Below are positions 7,282 to 15,681 of a stretch of DNA of 46,772 nucleotides, in pieces (position 1 is the stretch's first letter; each line of letters starts with the position of its first letter). Made by a program: the position numbers and the translations under genes. The DNA lies in assembly GCF_900111325.1 (NCBI RefSeq), contig NZ_FOGW01000021.1, forward strand, positions 1 through 46,772. The letters are read 5' to 3'. The notes under the pieces are model-generated. The model had not been told where the DNA came from, made no database searches, and saw only the letters and a program-made list of their open reading frames with translations. Source of the DNA: Lachnobacterium bovis. GTDB taxonomy: Bacteria; Bacillota; Clostridia; Lachnospirales; Lachnospiraceae.

Positions 7282-8886
7282 TTATTCAAAAAAAGTATTT
7301 AAAAAACTTTCAATCCGTATTATTTTTTTTATTTGTCGGATTCTAATTAATATATAAATTTTTATGATAATAATAATTATAATTTGATAAATAATCATGC
7401 AAATTTTATCAATTTCCCCACATGCAAATAATATCGTTCCTAAAACCAAAAGCACCGACGCAATAAAAACTTTAAAATCCTTTGAAACTTCATTTGTTCT
7501 ACGGTTATACGTATTTTTCATTGCGTCATATTGGGCACTAATAGAAACGGGATTATCAACTATAAGATAATTCTTTTCAACAAATGCAAGCTCCATTAAA
7601 AAAGCTACTGCAACCAACAAATATATTATTATTCCAACATCTGTTACTTTTTTTATACATGTGAAATATGCCGCCCCATATATTGCAGTCACTGGAAGGA
7701 TTTCTCTTTTATAATATATTTTTCTCTTTACTTCAAATAGTTTTGAAAAATCATTAATCCATAATAGAATCCTCTCCCTTTCATAGTCAAAACTGTATTG
7801 ATTATTCATATCTAAAATGTCGCTACATATAAAAAACAATGAATTTGATATCATTACAAAAGCCAACATCAACGTAGCTTTATTATAAGTCACTCCACTT
7901 ACCACTAATATTCCAACAAAAAATCCAATTATAGCACATTGAAAAAATCCAATTTTTTCAATAAAATTTTTTTCTTCTTGTCCATAAATATTCATTTTTA
8001 TATTCTGTGAGTTTCTTTCATTTAATATTGTTTTAATTTTCATTACCACAGCATAAATCACTGCTACCACAACAAATCTTATGCTAATTCCAAAAAAATA
8101 TGCTGGATTATTCACTATATTAGCAACACTGTTTCTTATACTACTTTTCACATCAAACGAATAAAACCACTTCCAAAAAATATTTGAATTTTTTGCATTA
8201 AATTTTAATGGTATTAGAATCACATGTTTTGATATAACATTTCCTGCGATAATTGCCGCAATAACTTCTAAATATTTTAAAATTATTTTAAATCTTTTCG
8301 ATGTAATCCTAAACGCTTTTTTACTATTAGAATTATATGTTTTTACTGAATTATTTTCGTGACTTATTATCTCATGATATAGTTTTTGACACATTACCAC
8401 CGAACAAATAATCACCATAATAATCCCACAAAAAAAATTTACAATACTTGACACTTTTGTTATTCCTAATATGTTAAATATTGCAATAAAAAGGATTACA
8501 TTCTCTTGTAAACTCCAAATCACTTCTGCTTTTATTATGTTTTTTAAAATTTGTTTACGAGTTAACTCAGAAAAAATCAGATATACTTCAAATTCCTGCT
8601 CTTCTATTATATTTAAAACTCTGATTTTCAACTCTCTCCATGTCAGAATCACAGATAAAATAATTATTGCACTCAATAATCCTATACGTATTTCTTCTTT
8701 ATCTATTTCAACATTCCAAAACATCGTTACACTCGATGCCAGGATTATCATAGTTCCCAAAGCGAACAAATATATTGGAACGAATACAGGAAATGGTATA
8801 TTTTCTAATAAAACATTACTACATATTCTATCTTTGAGTTTCCTTTTCAATTCCCATATAAGCATTTTTGTACTTTCTTTTTTCAT
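7282..8886 (-). CDS. Large multi-spanning membrane protein of the circular bacteriocin operon (CirB-like)
   Basis: A very hydrophobic protein of about 534 residues with ten or more predicted transmembrane stretches and basic loops, no recognisable enzyme motif. Its place between the SpoIIM-like gene and the ATPase gene, and its size, match the CirB/CclB type of protein needed for circular bacteriocin maturation or secretion; how the ends of the peptide are joined is not known for the family. I chose ATG 8886 because GGGAG stands 5 bases upstream; an ATG six codons earlier (8904) lacks a good site. Sequence similarity of this family is low, so the call rests mainly on context. Confidence 0.65.
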   Translation of the reverse strand: MKKESTKMLIWELKRKLKDRICSNVLLENIPFPVFVPIYLFALGTMIILASSVTMFWNVEIDKEEIRIGLLSAIIILSVILTWRELKIRVLNIIEEQEFEVYLIFSELTRKQILKNIIKAEVIWSLQENVILFIAIFNILGITKVSSIVNFFCGIIMVIICSVVMCQKLYHEIISHENNSVKTYNSNSKKAFRITSKRFKIILKYLEVIAAIIAGNVISKHVILIPLKFNAKNSNIFWKWFYSFDVKSSIRNSVANIVNNPAYFFGISIRFVVVAVIYAVVMKIKTILNERNSQNIKMNIYGQEEKNFIEKIGFFQCAIIGFFVGILVVSGVTYNKATLMLAFVMISNSLFFICSDILDMNNQYSFDYERERILLWINDFSKLFEVKRKIYYKREILPVTAIYGAAYFTCIKKVTDVGIIIYLLVAVAFLMELAFVEKNYLIVDNPVSISAQYDAMKNTYNRRTNEVSKDFKVFIASVLLVLGTILFACGEIDKICMIIYQIIIIIIIKIYILIRIRQIKKIIRIESFLNTFFE

Positions 8887-8976
8887 TTTTTCTCCCATAC
8901 TCACACACTAACAACATTGTAATTTTTTACGTTGCTTTTTTTTAATTTATAATAATGAGCTTCTATGCGTTTTAAC

Positions 8977-9537
8977 TTATAATGTTGCTATTTTATAAGA
9001 AATATTTGCTTCTATTAAAGCCGCTACTATTAACGCCAGTACTATAAGAATTCCCAATTGTAAATATTTTCTCCACACAACATGATTATTAATTTTAATT
9101 ATTTGATTTACACCGATGGATGCACATACTATCAAAGCTGTAATTTCTATTATTCCATGTGGTAAGAGCGACAAATATTTAAAATGGGATTCAATATAGA
9201 AATCAGCACCAACTACGACGCCCCAGAAAAAGCCATTTACAAAAATTATAAGATATGATAACAATTTATTTACAATGATTCCTGCACATAACAAAAAACA
9301 TACAATTAAGTTTTTTAAAAAAATCATATTCCACTTTGGTGCACCGTCATTGCTCAACACATCTGTTTCTTTTACAAATTCTATACTTCTGGATACATTT
9401 CCATATTGGGAATAAATAACACAAATAATTCCTAAGACTACTCCAGCAAACAAAACAACGCATACTTTTTTACTGTTTTTTAGATAATAAAGAACTATAT
9501 TTTGAGTATGGTTTTCTTTAATTTCTACGTTTTTCAT
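8977..9537 (-). CDS. SpoIIM/DUF95-family membrane protein of the circular bacteriocin operon (CirC-like)
   Basis: A 186-residue protein with about five transmembrane segments (24-44, 73-92, 94-112, 128-146, 158-179). The segment with NGFFWGVVVGADF and the LLPHGIIEI motif near 124-132 are typical of the stage II sporulation protein M / DUF95 family. Members of this family are a constant part of circular bacteriocin clusters (for example AS-48C, CirC). It follows the precursor gene after an 83-base gap containing a strong hairpin without a T tract, which may lower downstream expression relative to the peptide. A near-identical but truncated copy of its first 24 codons and leader is found at 103-285. 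Confidence 0.82.
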   Translation of the reverse strand: MKNVEIKENHTQNIVLYYLKNSKKVCVVLFAGVVLGIICVIYSQYGNVSRSIEFVKETDVLSNDGAPKWNMIFLKNLIVCFLLCAGIIVNKLLSYLIIFVNGFFWGVVVGADFYIESHFKYLSLLPHGIIEITALIVCASIGVNQIIKINNHVVWRKYLQLGILIVLALIVAALIEANISYKIATL

Positions 9538-9563
9538 ATTTCTTGTTTCTACCTTTAGTCATA

Positions 9564-9610
9564 GAGATATATTCCTATATACAAAATTTTATATATAGAG
9601 AATATATCTC
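9564..9610 (-). promoter_or_regulatory. Intercistronic hairpin after the bacteriocin gene
   Basis: GAGATATATTC and GAATATATCTC pair perfectly over 11 bases around a 25-base AT loop. No T tract follows on the minus strand, so it is more likely an RNA-stability or partial attenuation element than a full terminator. The same hairpin is conserved at 228-273. Confidence 0.6.
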
Positions 9611-9620
9611 ATTGTATTTT

Positions 9621-9824
9621 TTATGCTGCAATTATTACTTTTTTTGCACCATGTTGAAAAGCTTTTTTTACAATATATGCTGTAATACCTGTTCCTGCTA
9701 CTAATGCTATAATTGTAGTTGCTGTCGCGCCAGCATTTATGGCCGCAATAACAACTTTCGCATTTTTACTTGTAATAACTCCTGCTGCTGTTAAATTTGA
9801 AATAATCTTCGTAATAAAATACAT
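9621..9824 (-). CDS. Circular bacteriocin precursor, carnocyclin A / garvicin ML-like
   Basis: A 67-residue peptide. Residues 11 to 67 match the pattern of circular bacteriocins: start at Leu (LTAAGV), KVV..AINAG (23-32), TTIIALVAG (36-44), a basic amphipathic helix IVKKAF (51-56) and a C-terminus AKKVIIAA. From memory, carnocyclin A has KVV.LINAG and IKKAIQL at the same places, and garvicin ML ends in LIAA. If cleavage falls before Leu11, the leader is 10 residues and the mature ring 57, with six Lys, no acidic residue, and head-to-tail Ala-Leu closure; the exact cut is a prediction. ATG follows GGAG at 8 bases. It is the first gene of the operon, behind a strong regulated promoter. Transport, maturation and probably immunity functions follow. 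Confidence 0.87.
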   Translation of the reverse strand: MYFITKIISNLTAAGVITSKNAKVVIAAINAGATATTIIALVAGTGITAYIVKKAFQHGAKKVIIAA

Positions 9825-9850
9825 TTATTAATCTCCTTTAAGTTTTTTTC

Positions 9851-9915
9851 ATCATGATGTCATTTTTTAAGTAAACTGTTTACGTAATAATAATAATAAT
9901 AATATCACTTGTCAA
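9851..9915 (-). promoter_or_regulatory. Promoter and operator of the circular bacteriocin operon
   Basis: On the minus strand: TTGACA (9915-9910), 17-base spacer of TAT repeats, TATTAT (9892-9887), 3 bases, then the perfect inverted repeat GTAAACAGTTTAC (9883-9871), then TGACATCATGAT (9862-9851), itself containing the palindrome ATCATGAT. The repeat covers the expected transcription start, as for a repressor site. The same set precedes the ABC transporter operon (3184-3252). A (TAA)n tract makes up the spacer and -10 region and could vary in length. Confidence 0.72.
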
Positions 9916-9964
9916 TACTTTTAACTATATTTTTTTAAGTTTAATATATTCTAAATATTTTACG

Positions 9965-10009
9965 TCTATAAAAAATGGATGCCTCCCACCAAAACGGTCG
10001 ACATCCATT
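9965..10009 (-). terminator. Terminator of the ATP synthase operon
   Basis: On the minus strand AATGGATG pairs with CATCCATT across a 20-base loop and is followed by TTTTTATAG. It separates atpC from the bacteriocin promoter, which shows that the bacteriocin operon is its own transcription unit. Confidence 0.75.
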
Positions 10010-10021
10010 AATAAATTACGA

Positions 10022-10432
10022 TTATTCTTTATAATCAGATACATCTATACGTGTCAAAGCTTTTCTTAGAGCATATTCAGCACGTTTAACATCAATTTCA
10101 TTTACATGATCTTTTAGACGTTCTTCTGCTCTTTCCTTAGCTGCCTGAGCACGATTTATATCAATTTCCCCAGGCCACTCAGCTACCTCTGCTAAAACAG
10201 TAACCTTATCTTGAAGGATCTCTACGAATCCAGAGTGAACTGCTGCCACTTTTTCTTCTTCTCCTTCATAGATAGATACTTTGCAAGGAACTATTGGCGC
10301 TGTTAAAGGAATATGATTTTTATACACACCCATCTCTCCATTTACAGTTGTAAGCTCTATAAAATCTGCTTGTCCTGTGTAAAAAACACGATCTGGTGTG
10401 ATTATCTCTACTTTAAAAATATTGTCTGCCAT
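10022..10432 (-). CDS. atpC: F1Fo ATP synthase epsilon subunit
   Basis: A 136-residue central-stalk subunit with the N-terminal beta-sandwich (KVEIITPDRVFYTGQADFIELTT, GEMGVYKNHIPLTAPI) and a C-terminal two-helix hairpin (INRAQAAKERAEERL, VKRAEYALRKALTRI) that can block rotation in the ATP hydrolysis direction. Normal length. It is the last gene of the ATP synthase operon, 10 bases after atpD, and precedes the operon terminator. Confidence 0.97.
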   Translation of the reverse strand: MADNIFKVEIITPDRVFYTGQADFIELTTVNGEMGVYKNHIPLTAPIVPCKVSIYEGEEEKVAAVHSGFVEILQDKVTVLAEVAEWPGEIDINRAQAAKERAEERLKDHVNEIDVKRAEYALRKALTRIDVSDYKE

Positions 10433-10442
10433 AAGCTCCCCC

Positions 10443-11831
10443 TTAATTCATGCGGGCACGTACATCATCAATACTTCCTGCATTTAAGAAATAGCTTTCT
10501 GGAACATCATCATGTTTTCCATCAAGAATCTCACGGAATCCACGAATTGTTTCAGCAATTGGAACATATTTTCCTTCAAGACCTGTAAACTGTCCTGCTA
10601 CGAAGAATGGTTGTGACAAGAATCTTTGAATCTTTCTTGCTCTACTTACAACAAGTTTATCATCTTCTGATAACTCATCCATACCAAGAATTGCGATAAT
10701 ATCTTGTAATTCTTTGTATTTCTGTAAGATTTCCTGTACACCACGAGCAACTTCAAAGTGCTCTTTACCAACGATTCTTGGATCAAGAATACGTGATGTT
10801 GATGCAAGTGGATCTACGGCTGGATAAATACCTAACTCAGCAATAGAACGCTCAAGAACTGTTGTAGCATCCAAGTGAGCGAATGTTGTAGCAGGTGCGG
10901 GATCAGTTAAGTCATCGGCAGGTACATATACAGCTTGAACGGATGTGATAGAACCATTCTTTGTAGAAGTAATTCTCTCTTGTAATGCACCCATTTCTGT
11001 CTGTAATGTTGGCTGATAACCTACGGCTGATGGCATACGACCTAGCAAAGCTGATACTTCTGAACCAGCTTGTGTAAAACGGAAAATATTATCAATGAAT
11101 AAAAGTACGTCTTTTCCACCTTTATCACGGAAATATTCTGCCATTGTAAGTCCTGTTAGAGCAACTCTCATACGTGCTCCTGGTGGCTCATTCATCTGAC
11201 CGAATACCATAGTTGTTTTATCAATAACGCCTGATTCTTTCATTTCATAGTAAAGATCGTTACCTTCACGAGTACGCTCACCTACACCAGTAAATACTGA
11301 ATATCCACCGTGCTCTGTAGCGATATTGTGAATTAACTCCTGAATTAATACAGTTTTACCTACACCGGCACCACCGAATAATCCAATTTTACCACCTTTT
11401 TGATATGGACAAAGTAAATCTACTACTTTGATACCTGTTTCTAACATCTCTTGAGATGTTGCCTGATCCTCATATTTTGGTGCTTGTCTATGTATTGGCC
11501 ATTTTTCTTCTGTATCTGGATCTGCAATTTCATCAATTGCATCTCCTAATACGTTAAAAATACGTCCTAAAGTTTTTTCACCAACTGGTACACTAATGGA
11601 AGCCCCTGTTGCAATTGCGTCCATTCCTCTTACCAATCCACTAGTAGGACCCATGGCAATACATCTTACTGTATCATCACCCAAATGCTGAGCAACTTCT
11701 ACTACTAAATTTTTTCCATCTTTTAATGGTACTTTAATAGCTTCGTTGATTTCAGGCAAGTTGCCTTCTGTGAATTTGATATCCAAGACGGCACTAATAA
11801 TCTGAGTAATTTTACCTACATTATTTGCCAT
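10443..11831 (-). CDS. atpD: F1Fo ATP synthase beta subunit
   Basis: A 462-residue catalytic subunit of F1. Walker A GGAGVGKT lies near 153-160, the catalytic Glu in GERTREGNDL near 183-192, and Walker B LLFIDNIFRF near 244-253. The DELSEED-type loop reads DELSEDDKL near 390. These features place ATP synthesis sites at the alpha/beta interfaces. Gene order gamma-beta-epsilon is the usual one. Confidence 0.98.
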   Translation of the reverse strand: MANNVGKITQIISAVLDIKFTEGNLPEINEAIKVPLKDGKNLVVEVAQHLGDDTVRCIAMGPTSGLVRGMDAIATGASISVPVGEKTLGRIFNVLGDAIDEIADPDTEEKWPIHRQAPKYEDQATSQEMLETGIKVVDLLCPYQKGGKIGLFGGAGVGKTVLIQELIHNIATEHGGYSVFTGVGERTREGNDLYYEMKESGVIDKTTMVFGQMNEPPGARMRVALTGLTMAEYFRDKGGKDVLLFIDNIFRFTQAGSEVSALLGRMPSAVGYQPTLQTEMGALQERITSTKNGSITSVQAVYVPADDLTDPAPATTFAHLDATTVLERSIAELGIYPAVDPLASTSRILDPRIVGKEHFEVARGVQEILQKYKELQDIIAILGMDELSEDDKLVVSRARKIQRFLSQPFFVAGQFTGLEGKYVPIAETIRGFREILDGKHDDVPESYFLNAGSIDDVRARMN

Positions 11832-11870
11832 TTTAATTCTCCTTGTTTGTTTTATCTAAATATGCACTCT

Positions 11871-12731
11871 TTACTGCTCAACCGCATTTGCTCCAGCAAT
11901 AATTTCTGTAAGCTCTTGAGTAATTGAACTCTGACGTGCACGATTGTACTTCAACGACAAATCGCTAATAATTTCTTCCGCATTACTTGTTGCAGAATCC
12001 ATCGCTGTCATTCTTGCGCCATTTTCACTGGCAACCGCTTCTACCAAAGCTCCATATAAAAGACTTGTAACATACTTTGGTATAATCATATCAAGTGCTT
12101 CAATTTCATTTGGTTCATAATTCATCAAAATTTCATTATCGCCTTCTTCTACTTCAATTTCAGATACATCCACTGGAAGTAACTTAATCATAGTAGGTAC
12201 CTGGCTTACTGTGTTTTTGAAATGTGTATAAACCAAATATATCTCTCCAATTTCTCCATTTTCATAAGCTTCAAGAACTCTTTTGCAAAGTCCTGCTGCT
12301 TCATCATAAGATGGAGACTCTATTAAATCTGGAATACTTTCCTTAACGTTATAGCCACGTCTTTGGAAAGCTTCTGCACCTTTATTACCAACTGCATAAA
12401 TTTCTAAGTCTTCTTTATTTAACTTTCCGTCAGTTACTAATTTAACAATATTCGAATTATATCCACCTGCTAAACCTCTGTTAGAAGTTATAACTACTAC
12501 GCCTTTTTTATTTGTTTCAGGTTCATGTAGATATTTATGGTCGATATTTTGACTTCTTGCTAACATGCTTGCAACTGTTTTATACATATAGTTAAAATAT
12601 GGATTTGTTTGCTCTGCACGGCTTCTTGCTTTTTGCAATTTTACGGTAGAAACAAGCTTCATGGCGTTTGTGATTTGCTGAGTACTTTGTATACTGCTTT
12701 TTCTTCGCTTAATGTCTCTCATTGAGGCCAT
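11871..12731 (-). CDS. atpG: F1Fo ATP synthase gamma subunit
   Basis: A 286-residue central rotor subunit. The N-terminal helix (MRDIKRRKSSIQSTQQITNAMKLV) and C-terminal helix (NAEEIISDLSLKYNRARQSSITQELTEI) form the coiled coil inside the alpha/beta ring; the Rossmann-like middle begins at VVVITSNRGLAGGYN. Length is normal. The gene lies between atpA (28-base gap) and atpD (39-base gap). Confidence 0.97.
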   Translation of the reverse strand: MASMRDIKRRKSSIQSTQQITNAMKLVSTVKLQKARSRAEQTNPYFNYMYKTVASMLARSQNIDHKYLHEPETNKKGVVVITSNRGLAGGYNSNIVKLVTDGKLNKEDLEIYAVGNKGAEAFQRRGYNVKESIPDLIESPSYDEAAGLCKRVLEAYENGEIGEIYLVYTHFKNTVSQVPTMIKLLPVDVSEIEVEEGDNEILMNYEPNEIEALDMIIPKYVTSLLYGALVEAVASENGARMTAMDSATSNAEEIISDLSLKYNRARQSSITQELTEIIAGANAVEQ

Positions 12732-12759
12732 TTCTTACCACCTACTCTTTCCTACCGAT

Positions 12760-14265
12760 TTATTTGAACTGAGCTTTACATTCCTCAATTGCTTTAACAA
12801 GTTTTTTCTCTGTATCGTCGTCAACTACTTTCTTAGTAGAAATTGCTTCGAATACTTCTGGATATTTTGTATCAATGAAATCAAATAATTCATCTTGGAA
12901 TCTTAAAATATCTTCAATTTTTACATCTAACAAATATTTCTTTGTAGCTGCATAAATGATAACAACTTGTCTTTCAACTGGCATTGGCTGATACTGTGGC
13001 TGTTTAAGAATTTCTCTAATTCTTTCACCTTGAGCCAAACGCTCTGCAGTATCTGCATCTAATTCTGAACCAAACTGAGCAAATGATGCTAACTCACGAT
13101 ACTGTGCTAACTCAACACGGATAGGAGCAGCAATTTTCTTCATAGCCTTAATCTGAGCAGATCCACCTACACGGGATACTGAAAGTCCGGCATTGATAGC
13201 TGGTCTAAATCCAGAGTTAAACATTTCTGTTTCAAGATAAATCTGACCATCTGTAATTGAAATAACGTTTGTAGGGATATATGCTGATACATCGCCTGCC
13301 TGTGTTTCAATAATTGGTAAAGCTGTAAGTGATCCTCCACCTAATTCATCTGAAAGTCTAGCTGCTCTTTCAAGCAATCTAGAATGTAAGTAGAATACAT
13401 CACCTGGATAAGCCTCACGTCCTGGTGGTCTCTTAAGTAGTAATGAAAGTGTACGGTAAGCTGCAGCATGTTTTGACAAATCATCGTAGATAATCAATAC
13501 ATCTTCGCCATTTTCCATCCACTCTTCACCAATAGCACATCCTGCATATGGTGCAATATATTGTAATGGTGCTAACTCACTAGCTGTTGCTGCTACTACT
13601 GTAGTATAAGCCATTGCTCCAGCCTCTTCAAAAGTTTTAACTAATGAAGCTACTGTAGATGCTTTCTGACCTATAGCAACATAGATACATTTAACACCTT
13701 TTCCTTTTTGGTTTATGATAGTATCAACTGCGATTGCAGTTTTACCTGTTTGTCTATCACCGATAATAAGCTCACGCTGTCCACGTCCGATTGGTACCAT
13801 GGAATCGATCGCTTTAATACCTGTCTGTAATGGAGTATCAACTGATTTTCTTGAAATAACACCAGATGCTACTCTCTCAATTTGACGGAATTTATTTGAC
13901 TCGATTGGTCCCTTGCCATCGATTGGCTGACCTAACGCATTTACAACACGTCCTAACATCTCGTCGCCTACTGGAACTTCAACTACTCTACCTGTAGTTT
14001 TTACGGTATCTCCCTCATTGATATTTTTTGCAGCACCTAATAATACGGCACCTACATTATCTTCTTCAAGGTTTAATACCATTCCATAAACTTTGCCTGG
14101 AAATTCAAGCAACTCATCTTGCATCGCGTTCTCTAAACCATGTACACGAGCAATACCATCAGCCACCTGTATAACTGTTCCCACATCAGCTACTTCAAGT
14201 TCAGAAGCATATCTTTTAATCTGTTCTTTAATAACTGAGCTGATTTCTTCTGGTTTTAAATTCAT
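12760..14265 (-). CDS. atpA: F1Fo ATP synthase alpha subunit
   Basis: A 501-residue non-catalytic nucleotide-binding subunit of F1. Walker A GDRQTGKT lies near 169-176, and the segment VSRVGGSAQIKAMKK near 364-378 carries the conserved arginine finger (Arg in SRVGG). It overlaps atpH by 4 bases (ATGA type), so translation is coupled. Length and layout are normal. Confidence 0.98.
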   Translation of the reverse strand: MNLKPEEISSVIKEQIKRYASELEVADVGTVIQVADGIARVHGLENAMQDELLEFPGKVYGMVLNLEEDNVGAVLLGAAKNINEGDTVKTTGRVVEVPVGDEMLGRVVNALGQPIDGKGPIESNKFRQIERVASGVISRKSVDTPLQTGIKAIDSMVPIGRGQRELIIGDRQTGKTAIAVDTIINQKGKGVKCIYVAIGQKASTVASLVKTFEEAGAMAYTTVVAATASELAPLQYIAPYAGCAIGEEWMENGEDVLIIYDDLSKHAAAYRTLSLLLKRPPGREAYPGDVFYLHSRLLERAARLSDELGGGSLTALPIIETQAGDVSAYIPTNVISITDGQIYLETEMFNSGFRPAINAGLSVSRVGGSAQIKAMKKIAAPIRVELAQYRELASFAQFGSELDADTAERLAQGERIREILKQPQYQPMPVERQVVIIYAATKKYLLDVKIEDILRFQDELFDFIDTKYPEVFEAISTKKVVDDDTEKKLVKAIEECKAQFK

Positions 14266-14828
14266 GGAGTGTTGTCACCTACCTTCAACTGTATTTTCGA
14301 TAAATCACGTGTCAATCCATATAATTTTGTTTTGACACTACTATCAACGACTCTGTCGCCAATTCTAATTATCATTCCTCCTATAATAGAAGGATCAACT
14401 TTAAAGTACATTTCGAACTTATTATAATCTGTTGTGCTTAAAAGTTTCTTTTCAATTTCTTCTTTTTGATTCTTAGATAATTCTATGGCTGTTGTTATAT
14501 CGGCAATACCTATGCCTTTATATTCTTTGACCTGATTAATAAAATAATCTAATACACTATCAACTTCGTTGTAATGGTCTTTTTCAACAAGCATACTAAG
14601 TAATCCAATAATTTCATTAGAAACAAACTTTTCAAAGCAATTTTTTAAGATTTTTACTTTTTCATCTTTATCAATTTTTGGATGATTCATAAGTTTGTTC
14701 AGGTCTTCATTTTCCTGTAAAGCTGTACGAATCGCACTAACTTCATCAAAGAATTGTCCGATTCTGCCTTCTTCAACAGCTACACCAAACAATGCATCAC
14801 CATATGTTTTTGATACTAGCTTCGCCAT
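14262..14828 (-). CDS. atpH: F1Fo ATP synthase delta subunit
   Basis: A 188-residue peripheral stalk subunit joining the b subunits to the top of F1. It has the typical N-terminal six-helix domain (TYGDALFGVAVEEGRIGQFFDEV) and the C-terminal IIGGMIIRIGDRVVDSSVKTKL motif. It overlaps atpF by 13 bases and atpA by 4 bases, so the three are translationally coupled. Confidence 0.96.
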   Translation of the reverse strand: MAKLVSKTYGDALFGVAVEEGRIGQFFDEVSAIRTALQENEDLNKLMNHPKIDKDEKVKILKNCFEKFVSNEIIGLLSMLVEKDHYNEVDSVLDYFINQVKEYKGIGIADITTAIELSKNQKEEIEKKLLSTTDYNKFEMYFKVDPSIIGGMIIRIGDRVVDSSVKTKLYGLTRDLSKIQLKVGDNTP

Positions 14829-15355
14829 GTTGAATCACCCATCTCTCTAAGTGTTGCATCTATCAACTCATTCTGAATAGATGTATCAATATTTGCTGCT
14901 ACAACTTTACTTGCCATTAATGAAGCAATTTGTATTACTTCTTGCTTCATTTCATCCATAGCACGTTTCTTTTCAAGTTCAGCTTCTTGCTGAGCTCTTT
15001 TTGTGATACGAAAAGCTTCTTCTTTTGCGCCTTCGATAATTTTGGCTTCTTGACGAATAGCTTTCTGACGAGCCTCTGCTAAAATAGTTTCAGCTTCTTT
15101 ATCTACATCTCTTAGTTTAGCCTCATATTCAGCTTTTAATTTTGCAGCAACATCTTTGTCTGTCTCAGCATCTTTAATGTCTTTGGCAATTCTATCTGAT
15201 CTGTCTTGTAAAATTTTACGGACTGGATTAAATAGTAAGTAACCCATGAAGAAAGATAAAACTAGAACAGATAATCCAATTGTTGATGCATCAAACAAAA
15301 GCTGTGGATCAAGACCAAACAATCTGGTATATTGTTCTGCTATAAGCAATCTCAA
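14816..15355 (-). CDS. atpF: F1Fo ATP synthase b subunit
   Basis: A 179-residue peripheral stalk protein: one transmembrane segment (about 22-44, ending in FNPVRKIL), then a long charged coiled coil rich in Ala, Lys and Glu (about 50-150). Only one b-type gene is present, so the stalk is a b homodimer. It lies 37 bases after atpE. Confidence 0.95.
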   Translation of the reverse strand: MRLLIAEQYTRLFGLDPQLLFDASTIGLSVLVLSFFMGYLLFNPVRKILQDRSDRIAKDIKDAETDKDVAAKLKAEYEAKLRDVDKEAETILAEARQKAIRQEAKIIEGAKEEAFRITKRAQQEAELEKKRAMDEMKQEVIQIASLMASKVVAANIDTSIQNELIDATLREMGDSTWRS

Positions 15356-15391
15356 ACTCTCCTTTCTATTGGATTTTTACTCCAATATTTA

Positions 15392-15646
15392 TTAACTTAA
15401 TGGCTGTACGAAGAGTAAAAGCATTGCAACTAATAATCCATAAAGACCAGTTGTTTCAGCTACGGCCTGTCCTAATAACATAGTTGACATAATCTTTCCA
15501 CTTGCGCCTGGGTTTCTACCTACTGCAGAAGCACCATGACCAGCTGCAATACCTTGACCTACACCAGGTCCAATACCTGCTATAACTGCTAAACCTGCAC
15601 CGATTGCTGAGCATGCTTTAATTAAATCGCTACCATTGATATTCAT
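15392..15646 (-). CDS. atpE: F1Fo ATP synthase c subunit with sodium-binding signature
   Basis: An 84-residue two-helix proteolipid that forms the rotor ring. The first helix carries GIGPGVGQG with Gln31; the second carries GQAVAETTGLYG with Val62, Glu64, Thr65, Thr66 and Tyr69. In the sodium-translocating ATP synthase of Ilyobacter tartaricus the ion is held by the corresponding Gln, Val, Glu, Ser and Tyr. This set of residues therefore predicts sodium coupling, or at least the ability to bind sodium. The gene lies between atpB and atpF. Confidence 0.96.
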   Translation of the reverse strand: MNINGSDLIKACSAIGAGLAVIAGIGPGVGQGIAAGHGASAVGRNPGASGKIMSTMLLGQAVAETTGLYGLLVAMLLLFVQPLS

Positions 15647-15681
15647 AATGAAATCCTCCTTATTTATAAAAGATAATAATA

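Noticed and set aside
9875..9905. (TAA)n run as a microsatellite of its own
   Set aside because: It is the spacer and -10 of the bacteriocin promoter; only its possible length variation is of interest and is mentioned there.
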